Positions 23,018-29,311 of a DNA stretch of 29,413 nt are shown one piece after another (position 1 is the first letter of the stretch; every line of letters starts with the position of its first letter). Both the position numbers and the translations under genes were made by a program. The DNA comes from a virus. The notes under the pieces were generated by a model, which was not told the origin of the DNA, ran no database searches, and saw nothing but the letters and a program-made list of their open reading frames with translations. The DNA lies in IMG/VR virus record IMGVR_UViG_3300003885_000030, positions 1 to 29,413 of that record; one strand, given 5' to 3'.

Positions 23018-23455
23018 ATGGACCATACAATGACTGTAATGACATCAACCAGAGATATGACATGGGCAACACCTCAGAAATGGTTTGACTATCTTAACCT
23101 TGAGTTTAAGTTTACGCTTGATCCTTGCTGTGTAGCACAGACAGCAAAGTGCAAAAAATATTTTACCCCTGAGTCTGACGGACTTAAGCAAAGTTGGGCT
23201 GCAGAACGTGTGTTTATGAACCCGCCATACGGTAAGGAGATACCTAAATGGATGAAAAAAGCATATGAATCGGCAAGGGATGAGGGGGCTCTTGTTGTCT
23301 GTTTAGTTCCTGCCAGGGTAGATACTGAATGGTGGCATAGATATGCTGCTAAAGCAACAGACATTAGATTCCCGATAGGACGATTAAAATTTGCAGGTGC
23401 GGAACATGCAGCCCCTTTTCCGGTGGCAATAGTGATATTCCGGCCTAAAATATAA
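23018..23455 (+). CDS. Phage Dam-type DNA N6-adenine methyltransferase
   Basis: The ATG at 23018 has CAGGAG (23007-23012) upstream; the longer frame from 22949 begins before the predicted transcription start. The 145-residue product has TWATPQKWFDYL, FTLDPCC, KYFTPESDGLKQSW, catalytic NPPY at 68-71 (MNPPYGK), LVPARVDTEWWH and IGRLKFAG. This is the small phage Dam family (PF05869). It methylates adenine in DNA and may protect phage DNA from restriction or mark it for packaging or mismatch repair. The usual DPPY first residue is Asn here, which is normal in this family. Its TAA lies inside the attC-like palindrome at 23451, so gene and site form a cassette-like unit. Its own strong promoter sets it apart from the late operon. 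Confidence 0.88.
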   Translation: MDHTMTVMTSTRDMTWATPQKWFDYLNLEFKFTLDPCCVAQTAKCKKYFTPESDGLKQSWAAERVFMNPPYGKEIPKWMKKAYESARDEGALVVCLVPARVDTEWWHRYAAKATDIRFPIGRLKFAGAEHAAPFPVAIVIFRPKI

Positions 23456-23578
23456 CGCAAAGCTCACGGGCAAGTGCCTGTAAAAGTTTAACATGGAAAA
23501 GAAACGTTTGCATACTAAAAACACAGCAAGTCAGAAAAGAGACTTGCGGTACTTGTCACGTGCAGTGATAGGTTATAC
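23451..23578 (+). other. attC-like imperfect palindrome 1
   Basis: The outer arms are TATAAC (23451-23456) and GTTATA (23572-23577). Inside them CACG (23465-23468) pairs with CGTG (23559-23562), and CAAGTGCC (23471-23478) pairs with GGTACTTG (23548-23555) with one G-U. A spacer and mismatches separate the paired blocks, and a loop of about 70 nt remains. Length (128 bp), TATAAC/GTTATA ends and position exactly at a stop codon match integron attC sites, including Vibrio-type TATAAC ends. No integron integrase gene is in the window. Confidence 0.6.
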
Positions 23579-23599
23579 GTTTTTTAATTGGAGAGAATA

Positions 23600-23851
23600 A
23601 TGAGGATATTGAAAAATCAAACAGTATATCAATGTGAATATTGCAATAAACGACTTTTGTCAAGGAATGGAGCAAAATTACATGAAGAGAAATATTGTGG
23701 GCATATAGATTCACCACACCAGAAAAATATAGCCAAGAAAAAAAGAGAATGCGCACATAAAAATACTGAGACTCAATATTCTTATATTCCCGGGGAAGCA
23801 GTAAAGGAACCTAATCATAAATTATGTATTGACTGCAATTCTGTCGTATAA
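23600..23851 (+). CDS. Small two-zinc-finger protein in a cassette-like unit
   Basis: The ATG at 23600 has GGAGAG just upstream; an in-frame TTG at 23588 would lie on that site. The 83-residue basic protein has a C2H2/C2HC-type finger (C12, C15, H28, C33; H35 also close) and a second Cys/His set (C51, H53, H73, C76, C79) with CIDC. Such fingers usually bind nucleic acid or hold a small fold. I do not recognise a specific family. Its TAA lies in the second attC-like palindrome, and the gene is thus bounded on both sides by such sites, as one gene cassette would be. Confidence 0.7.
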   Translation: MRILKNQTVYQCEYCNKRLLSRNGAKLHEEKYCGHIDSPHQKNIAKKKRECAHKNTETQYSYIPGEAVKEPNHKLCIDCNSVV

Positions 23852-23978
23852 CGTAAAGATGAGGGGTGCAGACCTGTAAAGGTATTGAAGGCATGAATGA
23901 CGATTTGAAAAACATGCAACATTCAAAAGGCGAAAAAGAGCCCGCTGGTCTGCATCCCTCTCCAGCGCTTTGTTATAT
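23847..23978 (+). other. attC-like imperfect palindrome 2
   Basis: TATAAC (23847-23852) pairs with GTTATA (23972-23977). After a two-base bulge AAAG (23855-23858) pairs with CTTT (23968-23971). GAGGGGTGCAGACC (23861-23874) pairs with GGTCTGCATCCCTC (23947-23960) over 14 positions with one G-U. The loop of 72 nt is AT-rich. Both sites begin TATAACGYAAAG. Unequal spacers next to the inner stem give the unpaired bases typical of folded attC sites. This is the better of the two sites. Confidence 0.65.
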
Positions 23979-24004
23979 TTTGACATTTGAAAGGAGAAGA
24001 ATAT

Positions 24005-24204
24005 ATGGCAATAAAATGTGTAGCTAATTTACCTGTAAATATATCTGACAATGAAGTACCCTCAGGGACATAGGCGAGATAGTAAAAAGTATGGAAGAGT
24101 TGTACATAAACTTTGATACATTTGCAATAAGTGGGCACGCTCTCTTTTTGAAAGGACAAAAAGATATGCTTGGACAAATCATAAGGTATCTACGGAGAAT
24201 ATAA
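24005..24204 (+). pseudogene. Small gene broken by a frameshift, or two tiny genes
   Basis: An ATG at 24005 with AAGGAG upstream reads 22 codons (MAIKCVANLPVNISDNEVPS) to a TAG at 24071. A second frame, open from 24055, continues LRDIGEIVKSMEELYINFDT and runs to a TAA at 24202 (internal ATG at 24091, 37 codons). The two parts together look like one helical protein of about 65 residues, joined by a -1 shift between 24055 and 24073. Sequencing error, real mutation or two peptides cannot be told apart here. It is the first coding sequence after palindrome 2. Confidence 0.4.
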
Positions 24205-24220
24205 ACGGAATCAATATAGC

Positions 24221-24541
24221 ATGGCAATAAGGTTAAATCAAATAAGACACAAATACTCTGCAAAAAGAGTTGAACTTGATGGTATTAAATTTGCCTCCAA
24301 GAAAGAGGCAAAATATTATAAAGATTTATTATTAAGGCAAGCAAATGGTGAGATTATATTTTTTCTGAGACAAACCTTTTTTCACCTGCCGGGTGGAGTT
24401 AAATATGTTTGTGATTTTATGGAATTTCACAAAGACGGCACTGTGCACTTCGTGGATACAAAAGGATTTGATACTCCTACGGGAAAAACGAAACGCAGGT
24501 TGACAGAAAGTATATATCCAATAAAAATAGAATTAACTTAA
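24221..24541 (+). CDS. DUF1064-family phage endonuclease-like protein
   Basis: The 106-residue protein has the DUF1064 pattern: KYSAKRVELDGIKFASKKEA at 11-30 (E29), GEIIFFLRQTFF at 43-54, KYVCDF at 61-66 (D65) and VDTKGF at 78-83 (D79, K81). This is a PD-(D/E)XK-like set with E29, D65, D79 and K81 as the candidate metal and catalytic residues. It probably cleaves DNA, perhaps branched structures, in phage replication or recombination. The start ATG lacks a strong Shine-Dalgarno. The next 115 nt (24542-24656) hold no convincing gene. Confidence 0.7.
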   Translation: MAIRLNQIRHKYSAKRVELDGIKFASKKEAKYYKDLLLRQANGEIIFFLRQTFFHLPGGVKYVCDFMEFHKDGTVHFVDTKGFDTPTGKTKRRLTESIYPIKIELT

Positions 24542-24656
24542 AAATTTAGGCTATGGAGACAGGCAGGTGGCGGGCTAAAGTTAGGTAGAAAGATAGTGGA
24601 CATAAGCTTTTACAAACCTTTAGTTGCGCACTGCCATTAACAATAATGGAGGTTAA

Positions 24657-24860
24657 ATGTTCAACCTATTCAACAGCAAAGAGAAACAGTTACAGAAGAA
24701 GATTGAAGAGCAGGATAAGGTTATAGAGCGCTTGAATAAACAAATGGTGAATCTTGCAAATCATCTTATAACTACATTGCCGGATAAGTCAATCGTAGCG
24801 GTATCTGACACTAAGTTTGACCGGCCGTTTGAATTACCGTTCTGGATGAAGGGGGATTAA
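24657..24860 (+). CDS. Small coiled-coil protein
   Basis: The 67-residue product has an N-terminal coiled coil (KEKQLQKKIEEQDKVIERLN, about 8-27) and a C-terminal segment FDRPFELPFWMKGD. GGAGG (24648-24652) is a strong ribosome binding site. Its TAA overlaps the next ATG (TAATG). It resembles small phage accessory proteins with no assigned function. Confidence 0.65.
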   Translation: MFNLFNSKEKQLQKKIEEQDKVIERLNKQMVNLANHLITTLPDKSIVAVSDTKFDRPFELPFWMKGD

Positions 24861-24988
24861 TGATACGCTGGAACTTTTGGGTAGAAGAAATATACAAACA
24901 CAAAGTGAAGCGCCGGGCTGCAAAATTAGGCTTAAAAACTTCGCAGTTGTTACGGAAAATAATTCGGGAGTATTTCAAGGGAAAATAA
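24860..24988 (+). CDS. 42-residue basic protein, ribbon-helix-helix-like
   Basis: The ATG overlaps the previous TAA. The product MIRWNFWVEEIYKHKVKRRA continues AKLGLKTSQLLRKIIREYFK. A short N-terminal strand followed by two helices joined by GLKTS resembles CopG/Arc-type ribbon-helix-helix DNA-binding proteins. It ends 6 nt before the strong promoter at 24994, so it might regulate that promoter or be its neighbour by chance. Confidence 0.55.
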   Translation: MIRWNFWVEEIYKHKVKRRAAKLGLKTSQLLRKIIREYFKGK

Positions 24989-24993
24989 AGGTC

Positions 24994-25022
24994 TTGACAA
25001 AAATAAAAAGGAATGGTATAAT
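24994..25022 (+). promoter_or_regulatory. Perfect-consensus sigma-70 promoter
   Basis: TTGACA (24994-24999), a 17-nt spacer and TATAAT (25017-25022) match consensus at all twelve positions. Transcription should begin near 25029. It reads into the structured RNA at 25029-25140. Confidence 0.9.
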
Positions 25023-25028
25023 TTTGGT

Positions 25029-25140
25029 ATGAGTAAGGGTAGCTTGCTTATAAATCAAAATACTTTGAGAGGCGTACAAGAATCCTGCAACCCTTGTAGG
25101 ATAATGAAGGCTACCCCTTCGTCTTGTACGTCTCTTTTTG
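25029..25140 (+). ncRNA. Structured small RNA, c4-antisense-like, with intrinsic terminator
   Basis: AGAGGCGTACAAGA (25068-25081) pairs with TCTTGTACGTCTCT (25122-25135), 14 bp with one G-U, followed by TTTTG. Two hairpins lie inside: ATCCTGCAA/TTGTAGGAT (25082-25102, loop CCC) and GAAGG/CCTTC (25106-25120, loop CTACC). This three-way junction with C-rich loops matches the shape of phage P1/P7/P4 c4 antisense RNAs. AAGGGTAGC (25035-25043), just 5' of it, can pair with GCTACCC (25110-25116), and its AAGGGT with ACCCTT (25090-25095), like the a1/b1 targets of c4. A further match is GGGTTGT at 25486-25492 to GCAACCC (25087-25093). It probably controls downstream expression by antisense pairing. 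Confidence 0.65.
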
Positions 25141-25563
25141 TATTTCCAAAGGATACCAGTCTTAACCGTTTTCTATCTGGTGCGCTCTGTAAAGAGAAAA
25201 TGAAAGCCGAGACAAGCGAATATTCCCCCACAGCTAACGCTCTCTTAAAGTGGGAGTGGGTTGACTCTACTAACCGGTGTATAACCATTGCTGAAACAGG
25301 CTATAACCCCCCAGCATGTCGGAACAAGAGAATCAGCACACTTATAGTTAACAACGATCTTAGCTTAAAATCAAAAAATCTGAACTTGCTCTTTCAAGGG
25401 ACCGGTTTGTCTGTTTGATTGTTCCTGTATATTAAGTTAAGTAATTTAGTTAATACTATAATTGTAAGAATTCAGTAAAGAGGGGGGGTTGTTAAAAAAA
25501 ACATACACACGTTACCATTTACCAAAAGCACAGTTACTATTAGAGCAAAGAGAGGGAGAAATA
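25141..25563 (+). other. Leader-like region with no convincing gene
   Basis: The stretch follows the small RNA. An open frame from 25029 to 25418 crosses it but lacks a ribosome binding site and has unusual composition. A TATAAT at 25457-25462 has no good -35 box; TTAAGT at 25432 is 19 nt upstream, so any promoter is weak. A run of seven G (25482-25488) followed by TTGTT could pair with the C-rich loop of the small RNA. An A8 run follows. This fits an untranslated leader ahead of the small genes from 25564. Confidence 0.4.
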
Positions 25564-25650
25564 ATGCTATTAAAATGGAGTCTGATAGTTTTCAATGTTA
25601 CAATTTGGAGTTATATTATAATTCAAACAGCTAAAATTTTTCTGAATTAA
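25564..25650 (+). CDS. 28-residue membrane peptide
   Basis: The ATG has GAGGGAG just upstream. The product MLLKWSLIVFNVTIWSYIII QTAKIFLN (28 residues) is a single membrane helix with little else. It is the first gene after the leader, and the next ATG has its own AAGGAG. Tiny membrane peptides are common in early phage regions, with varied roles. Function unknown. Confidence 0.5.
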   Translation: MLLKWSLIVFNVTIWSYIIIQTAKIFLN

Positions 25651-25664
25651 AAGGAGACTAAACC

Positions 25665-25718
25665 ATGTGGTTCCTAATAGATGGCAATAGAGATATTAAG
25701 GCAGGTGTAGATGGATAA
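25665..25718 (+). CDS. 17-residue possible leader peptide
   Basis: ATG at 25665 with AAGGAG (25651-25656) encodes MWFLIDGNRDIKAGVDG. Its TAA overlaps the ATG of the next gene at 25711 (ATGGATAA), so its translation could help start the next gene, which has no strong ribosome binding site of its own. It is too short to judge further. Confidence 0.35.
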   Translation: MWFLIDGNRDIKAGVDG

Positions 25719-25869
25719 AAAATATAAATGTAGAACATGTAAGGATTTAGGCTATTACGGGGATAATGGCCCAGGCATAACCAGTGATTTGTTATCTGCT
25801 ACGCTGACAGAGTTTTGTCAGAGATTTCAGGAATTGTTGAGTTTGAAACTAAACAAAAGGGAGGATTAA
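25711..25869 (+). CDS. 52-residue protein with CxxC motif
   Basis: The product begins MDKKYKCRTCKDLGYYGDNG and has a second half rich in Leu and charged residues (LTEFCQRFQELLSLKLNKRED). The CRTCKDLGYYG segment resembles the start of small zinc ribbons of phage origin, with C7, C10 and C36 as candidates. It ends by TAATG overlap with the next gene. No function is recognised. Confidence 0.55.
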   Translation: MDKKYKCRTCKDLGYYGDNGPGITSDLLSATLTEFCQRFQELLSLKLNKRED

Positions 25870-26000
25870 TGCAGAAAAATAATACACGAAAATGGTTTTA
25901 TATCGGGAAATGGTATCTATTTATTACGCTGAGGAAGCCTAAAGTTTATTTATCGAGGATGCCGGTTAGATATAAGAAAATTAAGTTAAAGGGGGAATAA
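25869..26000 (+). CDS. 43-residue basic protein
   Basis: The ATG at 25869 overlaps the preceding TAA and has AGGGAGGA upstream; the longer in-frame start at 25815 is unlikely because it lies deep in the previous gene. The product MQKNNTRKWFYIGKWYLFIT continues LRKPKVYLSRMPVRYKKIKL. It is very basic and aromatic with strand-like alternation, which could suggest nucleic-acid binding. Its TAA overlaps the recT start. Confidence 0.5.
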   Translation: MQKNNTRKWFYIGKWYLFITLRKPKVYLSRMPVRYKKIKLKGE

Positions 26001-26962
26001 TGTCAGAAATAGTTAAATATCAAACATCAGGGGGCGAGATAACATTATCGCCTGCAATCATCAAGAAGTATCTTGTGTCAGGACAAGGGAGGGTAACGGA
26101 TCAGGAGTGCATGATGTTTCTTGCACTCTGCAAATATCAGAAACTTAATCCGTTTTTGAGAGAAGTCTATCTCATTAAATATGGTAATGAAGCAGCTACG
26201 ATGGTAACAGGCAAAGAGACATTTCTAAAAAGAGCGGCCAAAAACGAGAAATATGCCGGGCATAAAACAGGAATAAGTGCGGATAGTAAAATAGCATGGG
26301 CAGAAGTTTATTGTCATGGGTATCAGGTACCTATCCGGTGTGAGGTTGATTATGCAGAATATGTCGGGAGAAAAAAAGATGGCACGCCAAATCGCATGTG
26401 GAAAGAAAAACCCCGGACGATGCTGAAAAAAGTGGCTTTGCTTCAAAGTTTGCGAGAAGCTTTCCCTCAAGATTTTGGGGGCATGTATTCCCAGGAAGAA
26501 ATCAATACCATAACAGAGCCATTACCAGTTGGTACTGTAGACATTGAATCAACAGAACCAATTGAAACAGGTGAAGGGGTGGAGACCACACAAAAGCCAT
26601 TATCAGAAGAACAGACAAAACTATGGACTTGCCTTGTTAAATTCTGTGATGGAAGTAAGCCTGAAATCGCTCAGGAACTAAAAGCCCGCACTGCCTTTAC
26701 CGTGACTAAGGGTAAGGACAAAGGGAAGCAGATAGACGGCAAGGACTCATTGTATGACGTTTCTGATAGCCAAGCACAAACAGTTAGGCATCAGATTGAG
26801 AATGAACTTAAAAAAAAGGAGCCTGAATCATCAAAAGAAGAGCCGGAGACTAACAAATGTCTCTCATGCGATAGATTCAGTGGCTGTCAGATGTTACAAA
26901 ATCCTTCCCAAGTTAAAATATGTAAGGGGCCGTTTGCAGAAACGCAACAAGAGGCGTTTTAA
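26000..26962 (+). CDS. recT: RecT/Bet-family single-strand annealing protein
   Basis: The 320-residue protein has the RecT/Red-beta family core at about 30-165: VTDQECMMFLALCKYQKLNP, FLREVYLIKYG, MVTGKETFLKRAAKNEKYAG, CEVDYAEYVGRKKDG, KPRTMLKKVALLQSLREAFP. Such proteins coat single strands produced by a partner exonuclease and anneal them in phage recombination. The C-terminal part is acidic and repetitive to about 285, then has a Cys cluster (KCLSCDRFSGCQ, KICKGP), a possible zinc site not found in classical Bet. GGGGGA lies just before the ATG. The adjacent exonuclease gene completes the usual two-gene recombination cassette. Confidence 0.88.
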   Translation: MSEIVKYQTSGGEITLSPAIIKKYLVSGQGRVTDQECMMFLALCKYQKLNPFLREVYLIKYGNEAATMVTGKETFLKRAAKNEKYAGHKTGISADSKIAWAEVYCHGYQVPIRCEVDYAEYVGRKKDGTPNRMWKEKPRTMLKKVALLQSLREAFPQDFGGMYSQEEINTITEPLPVGTVDIESTEPIETGEGVETTQKPLSEEQTKLWTCLVKFCDGSKPEIAQELKARTAFTVTKGKDKGKQIDGKDSLYDVSDSQAQTVRHQIENELKKKEPESSKEEPETNKCLSCDRFSGCQMLQNPSQVKICKGPFAETQQEAF

Positions 26963-27552
26963 TGCCTGAATTTAAATTTGCAGAGGATACTCATACGTAT
27001 ACATTGGACGGTGTAGTTTTACCGTCAATTACAACTGTTCTCCCATATTCCTCATATGGAGATAACACAGAGGCAATGGAGAGGGGTAAAGCAGTGCATA
27101 GGGCCTGTTATCTTGCCAATATAGGTAAGTCGGACATTGAGATAATGACGGACACTGAACTGGCGATATGGTTTCAAAACGACAACTTCGAGAATTATTT
27201 ATGGGCTTATAGGGATTTTCTTGACTCAGGCTCAATTGAAGGGTGTATCGATATCAAAAGTGGCAGTCCGCATCCGACAACGCCGTTACAATTAGCTGCC
27301 CAGAATTTACTGGTAAAAGAAGCAATATTAGAGATAAAAATACCTATCTTTGAAACGCCGCTATATCATCAGACATATAAATTTGCTGGAACTCCTGATA
27401 TTGTTACAAACGTAGATAGGGTATATGCCCTATATCTCAAGGACAATGGAAAGTTTAAGCTCGAAGACCACACAAAAGACCTGCGTAAGAATACGCAGAT
27501 TTTTTTATCATTTTTGACATGCCATCGCTGGCAGAAGGAGCACAATTTATGA
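26962..27552 (+). CDS. PD-(D/E)XK phage exonuclease with swapped motif blocks
   Basis: The 196-residue protein belongs to the PD-(D/E)XK exonucleases that partner RecT. It starts THTYTLDGVVLPSITTVL and has the helix motif RGKAVHRAC (H46). Normally a strand pair with E and GTPD comes next, then DIKTG and a Q-containing helix. Here the order is reversed: CIDIKSGSPHPTTPLQLAAQ (95-114; D97, K99, Q110) comes before EIKIPIF (125-131; E125) and FAGTPDIVTN (141-150; D146). The end, VYALYLKDNGKFKLEDH and LSFLTCHRWQ, is in the usual place. The swapped blocks (91-121 and 122-152) are of equal length. It would digest one DNA strand to give the annealing protein its substrate, if the permuted fold works. 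ATG overlaps the recT stop. Confidence 0.8.
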   Translation: MPEFKFAEDTHTYTLDGVVLPSITTVLPYSSYGDNTEAMERGKAVHRACYLANIGKSDIEIMTDTELAIWFQNDNFENYLWAYRDFLDSGSIEGCIDIKSGSPHPTTPLQLAAQNLLVKEAILEIKIPIFETPLYHQTYKFAGTPDIVTNVDRVYALYLKDNGKFKLEDHTKDLRKNTQIFLSFLTCHRWQKEHNL

Positions 27553-28196
27553 AAGATGTAAAAAAAGAAATTGAAAGTAATATTATAAAATCAACAGAGC
27601 AAACAATAGCCCTGAAAGTAATAGACAATATTACTTATGTAAAGGCCGGGGAATTTTTGGTATCCCTAAAGAGTCTTGAAAAAAAAATTAAGGGATATTT
27701 CGGGCCTATTAAGAAAAAAGCCCATGAAGCATGGAAAGGAATTTGTGTCCTCGAAAATGAAGAATTAGGCAAGATTCAACCCGCCCTCAAACACCTCAAT
27801 GAGGAAATGACAATGTGGAATATTTTGCAAGAGGAAAAAAGGAGGATGGAAGAGGACCGTCTCCGCCGTGAAGTTGAGAAATCAGCGGAAGAAAAGCGGC
27901 TGGCTGCAGCCATAGAAGCTGAGAAATCAGGCAACAAAAAAGAGGCAGAGGAAATTTTGGACGAGCCTATTTTTGTACCGCCTCCGATTGTGTCTAAAAC
28001 AGTCCCAAAAATAGTCGGACAGTCCATGGCCACTACTTACAAATGGCGTCTTCTCGACATAGAAAAAGTTCCCCGGCAATATTTAATAATTGACGAAAAG
28101 GCTATAAATGTAGTGGTCGGGGCGTTGAAAGGGAAAACAAGGATTGAGGGGATAGAAGTATACGCTGTATCATCAATGCGAGGTGTAAGGCAATGA
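27549..28196 (+). CDS. Phage recombination-region coiled-coil protein of unknown function
   Basis: I chose ATG 27549, which overlaps the exonuclease TGA and has AAGGAG (27535-27540); an upstream ATG at 27519 has no site. The 215-residue product has a helical charged N-terminal half (PIKKKAHEAWKGICVLENEE), a long Arg/Glu coiled coil at about 90-145, and an alpha/beta C-terminal part: KIVGQSMATTYKWRLLDIEK, VPRQYLIIDEKAI and IEGIEVYAVSSMRGVR. This architecture is widely found between RecT and replication genes in phages, without an assigned function. A role in recombination or replication is inferred from the neighbourhood. Confidence 0.75.
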   Translation: MKDVKKEIESNIIKSTEQTIALKVIDNITYVKAGEFLVSLKSLEKKIKGYFGPIKKKAHEAWKGICVLENEELGKIQPALKHLNEEMTMWNILQEEKRRMEEDRLRREVEKSAEEKRLAAAIEAEKSGNKKEAEEILDEPIFVPPPIVSKTVPKIVGQSMATTYKWRLLDIEKVPRQYLIIDEKAINVVVGALKGKTRIEGIEVYAVSSMRGVRQ

Positions 28197-28426
28197 TGCC
28201 CGAAAAAGGGACTGCAGGTAGTGAGGAAAAAATTGAAACATCAATGGAACAGATACAGGCCATGTCGGATGAGGAGCATAGCGAGCTAACAAGGAATGTT
28301 GAAAAGATGAAATTACAGGATTCCACTGCACAGGCTGAGAAAGACCGGCAGAAAAAAGAAGAGGAAGACCGGCTGGTCAATGACCGAGCCGAAAAGCTGG
28401 ATGATAAAATAAAGGAGGTTATATGA
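28193..28426 (+). CDS. Small acidic coiled-coil protein
   Basis: The 77-residue product is almost wholly charged helix (KIETSMEQIQAMSDEEHSEL and KDRQKKEEEDRLVNDRAEKL). ATG overlaps the previous TGA; a second ATG follows at once (28196). No membrane segment or motif is seen. It is likely to form a coiled-coil oligomer or bind a partner. Function unknown. Confidence 0.6.
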   Translation: MMPEKGTAGSEEKIETSMEQIQAMSDEEHSELTRNVEKMKLQDSTAQAEKDRQKKEEEDRLVNDRAEKLDDKIKEVI

Positions 28427-28617
28427 AAAACAAGGAAGTAATTGAGGCACTAAAAAGAGCGTGCCCTGCTTATGAAGTAGCGCCATGTGATTGTGGAGAA
28501 AGCGGCTGTGATTGTAAAAATATTGATGACGCCCAAACAATGGCGAGATGGCAAGAGAGAATGAGCATTGCAGATAGCATAGGCAAACTCATTAAGGAGT
28601 ATTCAACACAAGATTAA
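28423..28617 (+). CDS. Small Cys-rich protein
   Basis: The 64-residue protein has a helix (KEVIEALKRACPAYEV), a tight Cys cluster CDCGESGCDCKN (four Cys in ten residues) and a C-terminal helix MARWQERMSIADSIGKLIKE. The cluster could bind zinc or an iron-sulfur centre. GGAGG (28414-28418) precedes the ATG. No family recognised. The next 65 nt show no feature. Confidence 0.6.
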   Translation: MKNKEVIEALKRACPAYEVAPCDCGESGCDCKNIDDAQTMARWQERMSIADSIGKLIKEYSTQD

Positions 28618-28682
28618 CCGAATTGCAGCTATGGTTCGTACCTTGACGACCTGCTCAAAGCTGCGCTCAGGATTAAGAAGAA

Positions 28683-29183
28683 ATGATATTCAAAAATCCC
28701 GTTAAGGGGGAAATAAAACTTTCAACTCTTGACATGGAATTGCTGGTTGGGCAATTCCTGAATCCAAGGATTAATCTAATAATCCCTAATGTCAGTTGGG
28801 GGTTTTGCATACACGAATGTGATCTATTATGCGTAACGAAAAATAGGTATTTGTGGGAAGTGGAGATAAAAATTTCCAAATCCGATCTCATTAAGGATAA
28901 GGGAAAACGGCACAATCATAAAAATAACAAAATTAAACGTTTATATTTTGCTATTCCAGATTATTTGCAGTCTGAAATCGAGCATATTCCTGAACCGGCA
29001 GGAATTATTGTGGTCAATACCCAAAACGAATATCTTTATGTGAAAAAAATTAGAGAGGCAAAGCAATGTGGACAATATAGGATCACCGAAAGGGAATATA
29101 TCAAACTCATGCATCTCGGTGCGATGAGAATTTGGGGATTGAAGGCGAAATTACAGAGATTAATAGAGGGGGTTAAGAAATGA
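28683..29183 (+). CDS. MmcB-like PD-(D/E)XK nuclease
   Basis: The 166-residue protein has HECDLLCVTKNRYLWEVEIK at 44-63, with D47 and E61-x-K63, then SKSDLIKDKGKRHNH and IKRLYFAIPDYL. This arrangement (D, then ExK, then a K/H-rich helix and a yFavP strand) matches the MmcB/DUF-type PD-(D/E)XK proteins linked to DNA repair and found in many phages. It probably cuts DNA or processes repair intermediates. The C-terminal part is basic. Weak ribosome binding site (AAGAAG); its TGA overlaps the next ATG. Confidence 0.65.
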   Translation: MIFKNPVKGEIKLSTLDMELLVGQFLNPRINLIIPNVSWGFCIHECDLLCVTKNRYLWEVEIKISKSDLIKDKGKRHNHKNNKIKRLYFAIPDYLQSEIEHIPEPAGIIVVNTQNEYLYVKKIREAKQCGQYRITEREYIKLMHLGAMRIWGLKAKLQRLIEGVKK

Positions 29184-29311
29184 AATATACCCTTTTAGAC
29201 CTCTTTATGATCCGGAAAGAGCTTGACCAGGCCATTCCGCCGGCATATACGGAATGGATAGGGGAAAAATTATTAACCATATTGGAGGGGAAAAATGGCG
29301 TCCAAGAATAG
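29180..29311 (+). CDS. 43-residue protein of unknown function
   Basis: ATG overlaps the previous TGA (ATGA), with GAGGGGG upstream. The product MKYTLLDLFMIRKELDQAIP continues PAYTEWIGEKLLTILEGKNG. Two short helices are likely. It overlaps the next gene by 17 nt. Nothing in it is recognised. Confidence 0.5.
   Translation: MKYTLLDLFMIRKELDQAIPPAYTEWIGEKLLTILEGKNGVQE

Noticed and set aside
23493-23600. 35-codon frame inside palindrome 1, ending in TAATG with the zinc-finger gene
   Set aside because: It lies within the loop and right arm of the attC-like site and has no ribosome binding site, so the stop-start overlap is probably chance.
25055-25288. Reverse-strand frame of 77 codons over the small RNA region
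   Set aside because: No ribosome binding site or recognisable domain; it is opposite the consensus promoter's transcript and looks like a shadow frame.
25029-25418. 129-codon open frame starting at the predicted transcription start of the small RNA
   Set aside because: It has no ribosome binding site, crosses the hairpins and terminator of the RNA, and the translation shows no domain or normal phage-protein composition. A leader ORF like those overlapping c4 RNAs cannot be excluded.
27519-27548. Ten-residue N-terminal extension of the coiled-coil protein
   Set aside because: No Shine-Dalgarno, and it overlaps the conserved end of the exonuclease; the ATGA start at 27549 has AAGGAG.
28618-28682. 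Short gap with GGTTCGTACC, considered as a tRNA T-arm
   Set aside because: No acceptor, D or anticodon stems can be drawn around it within the available length.
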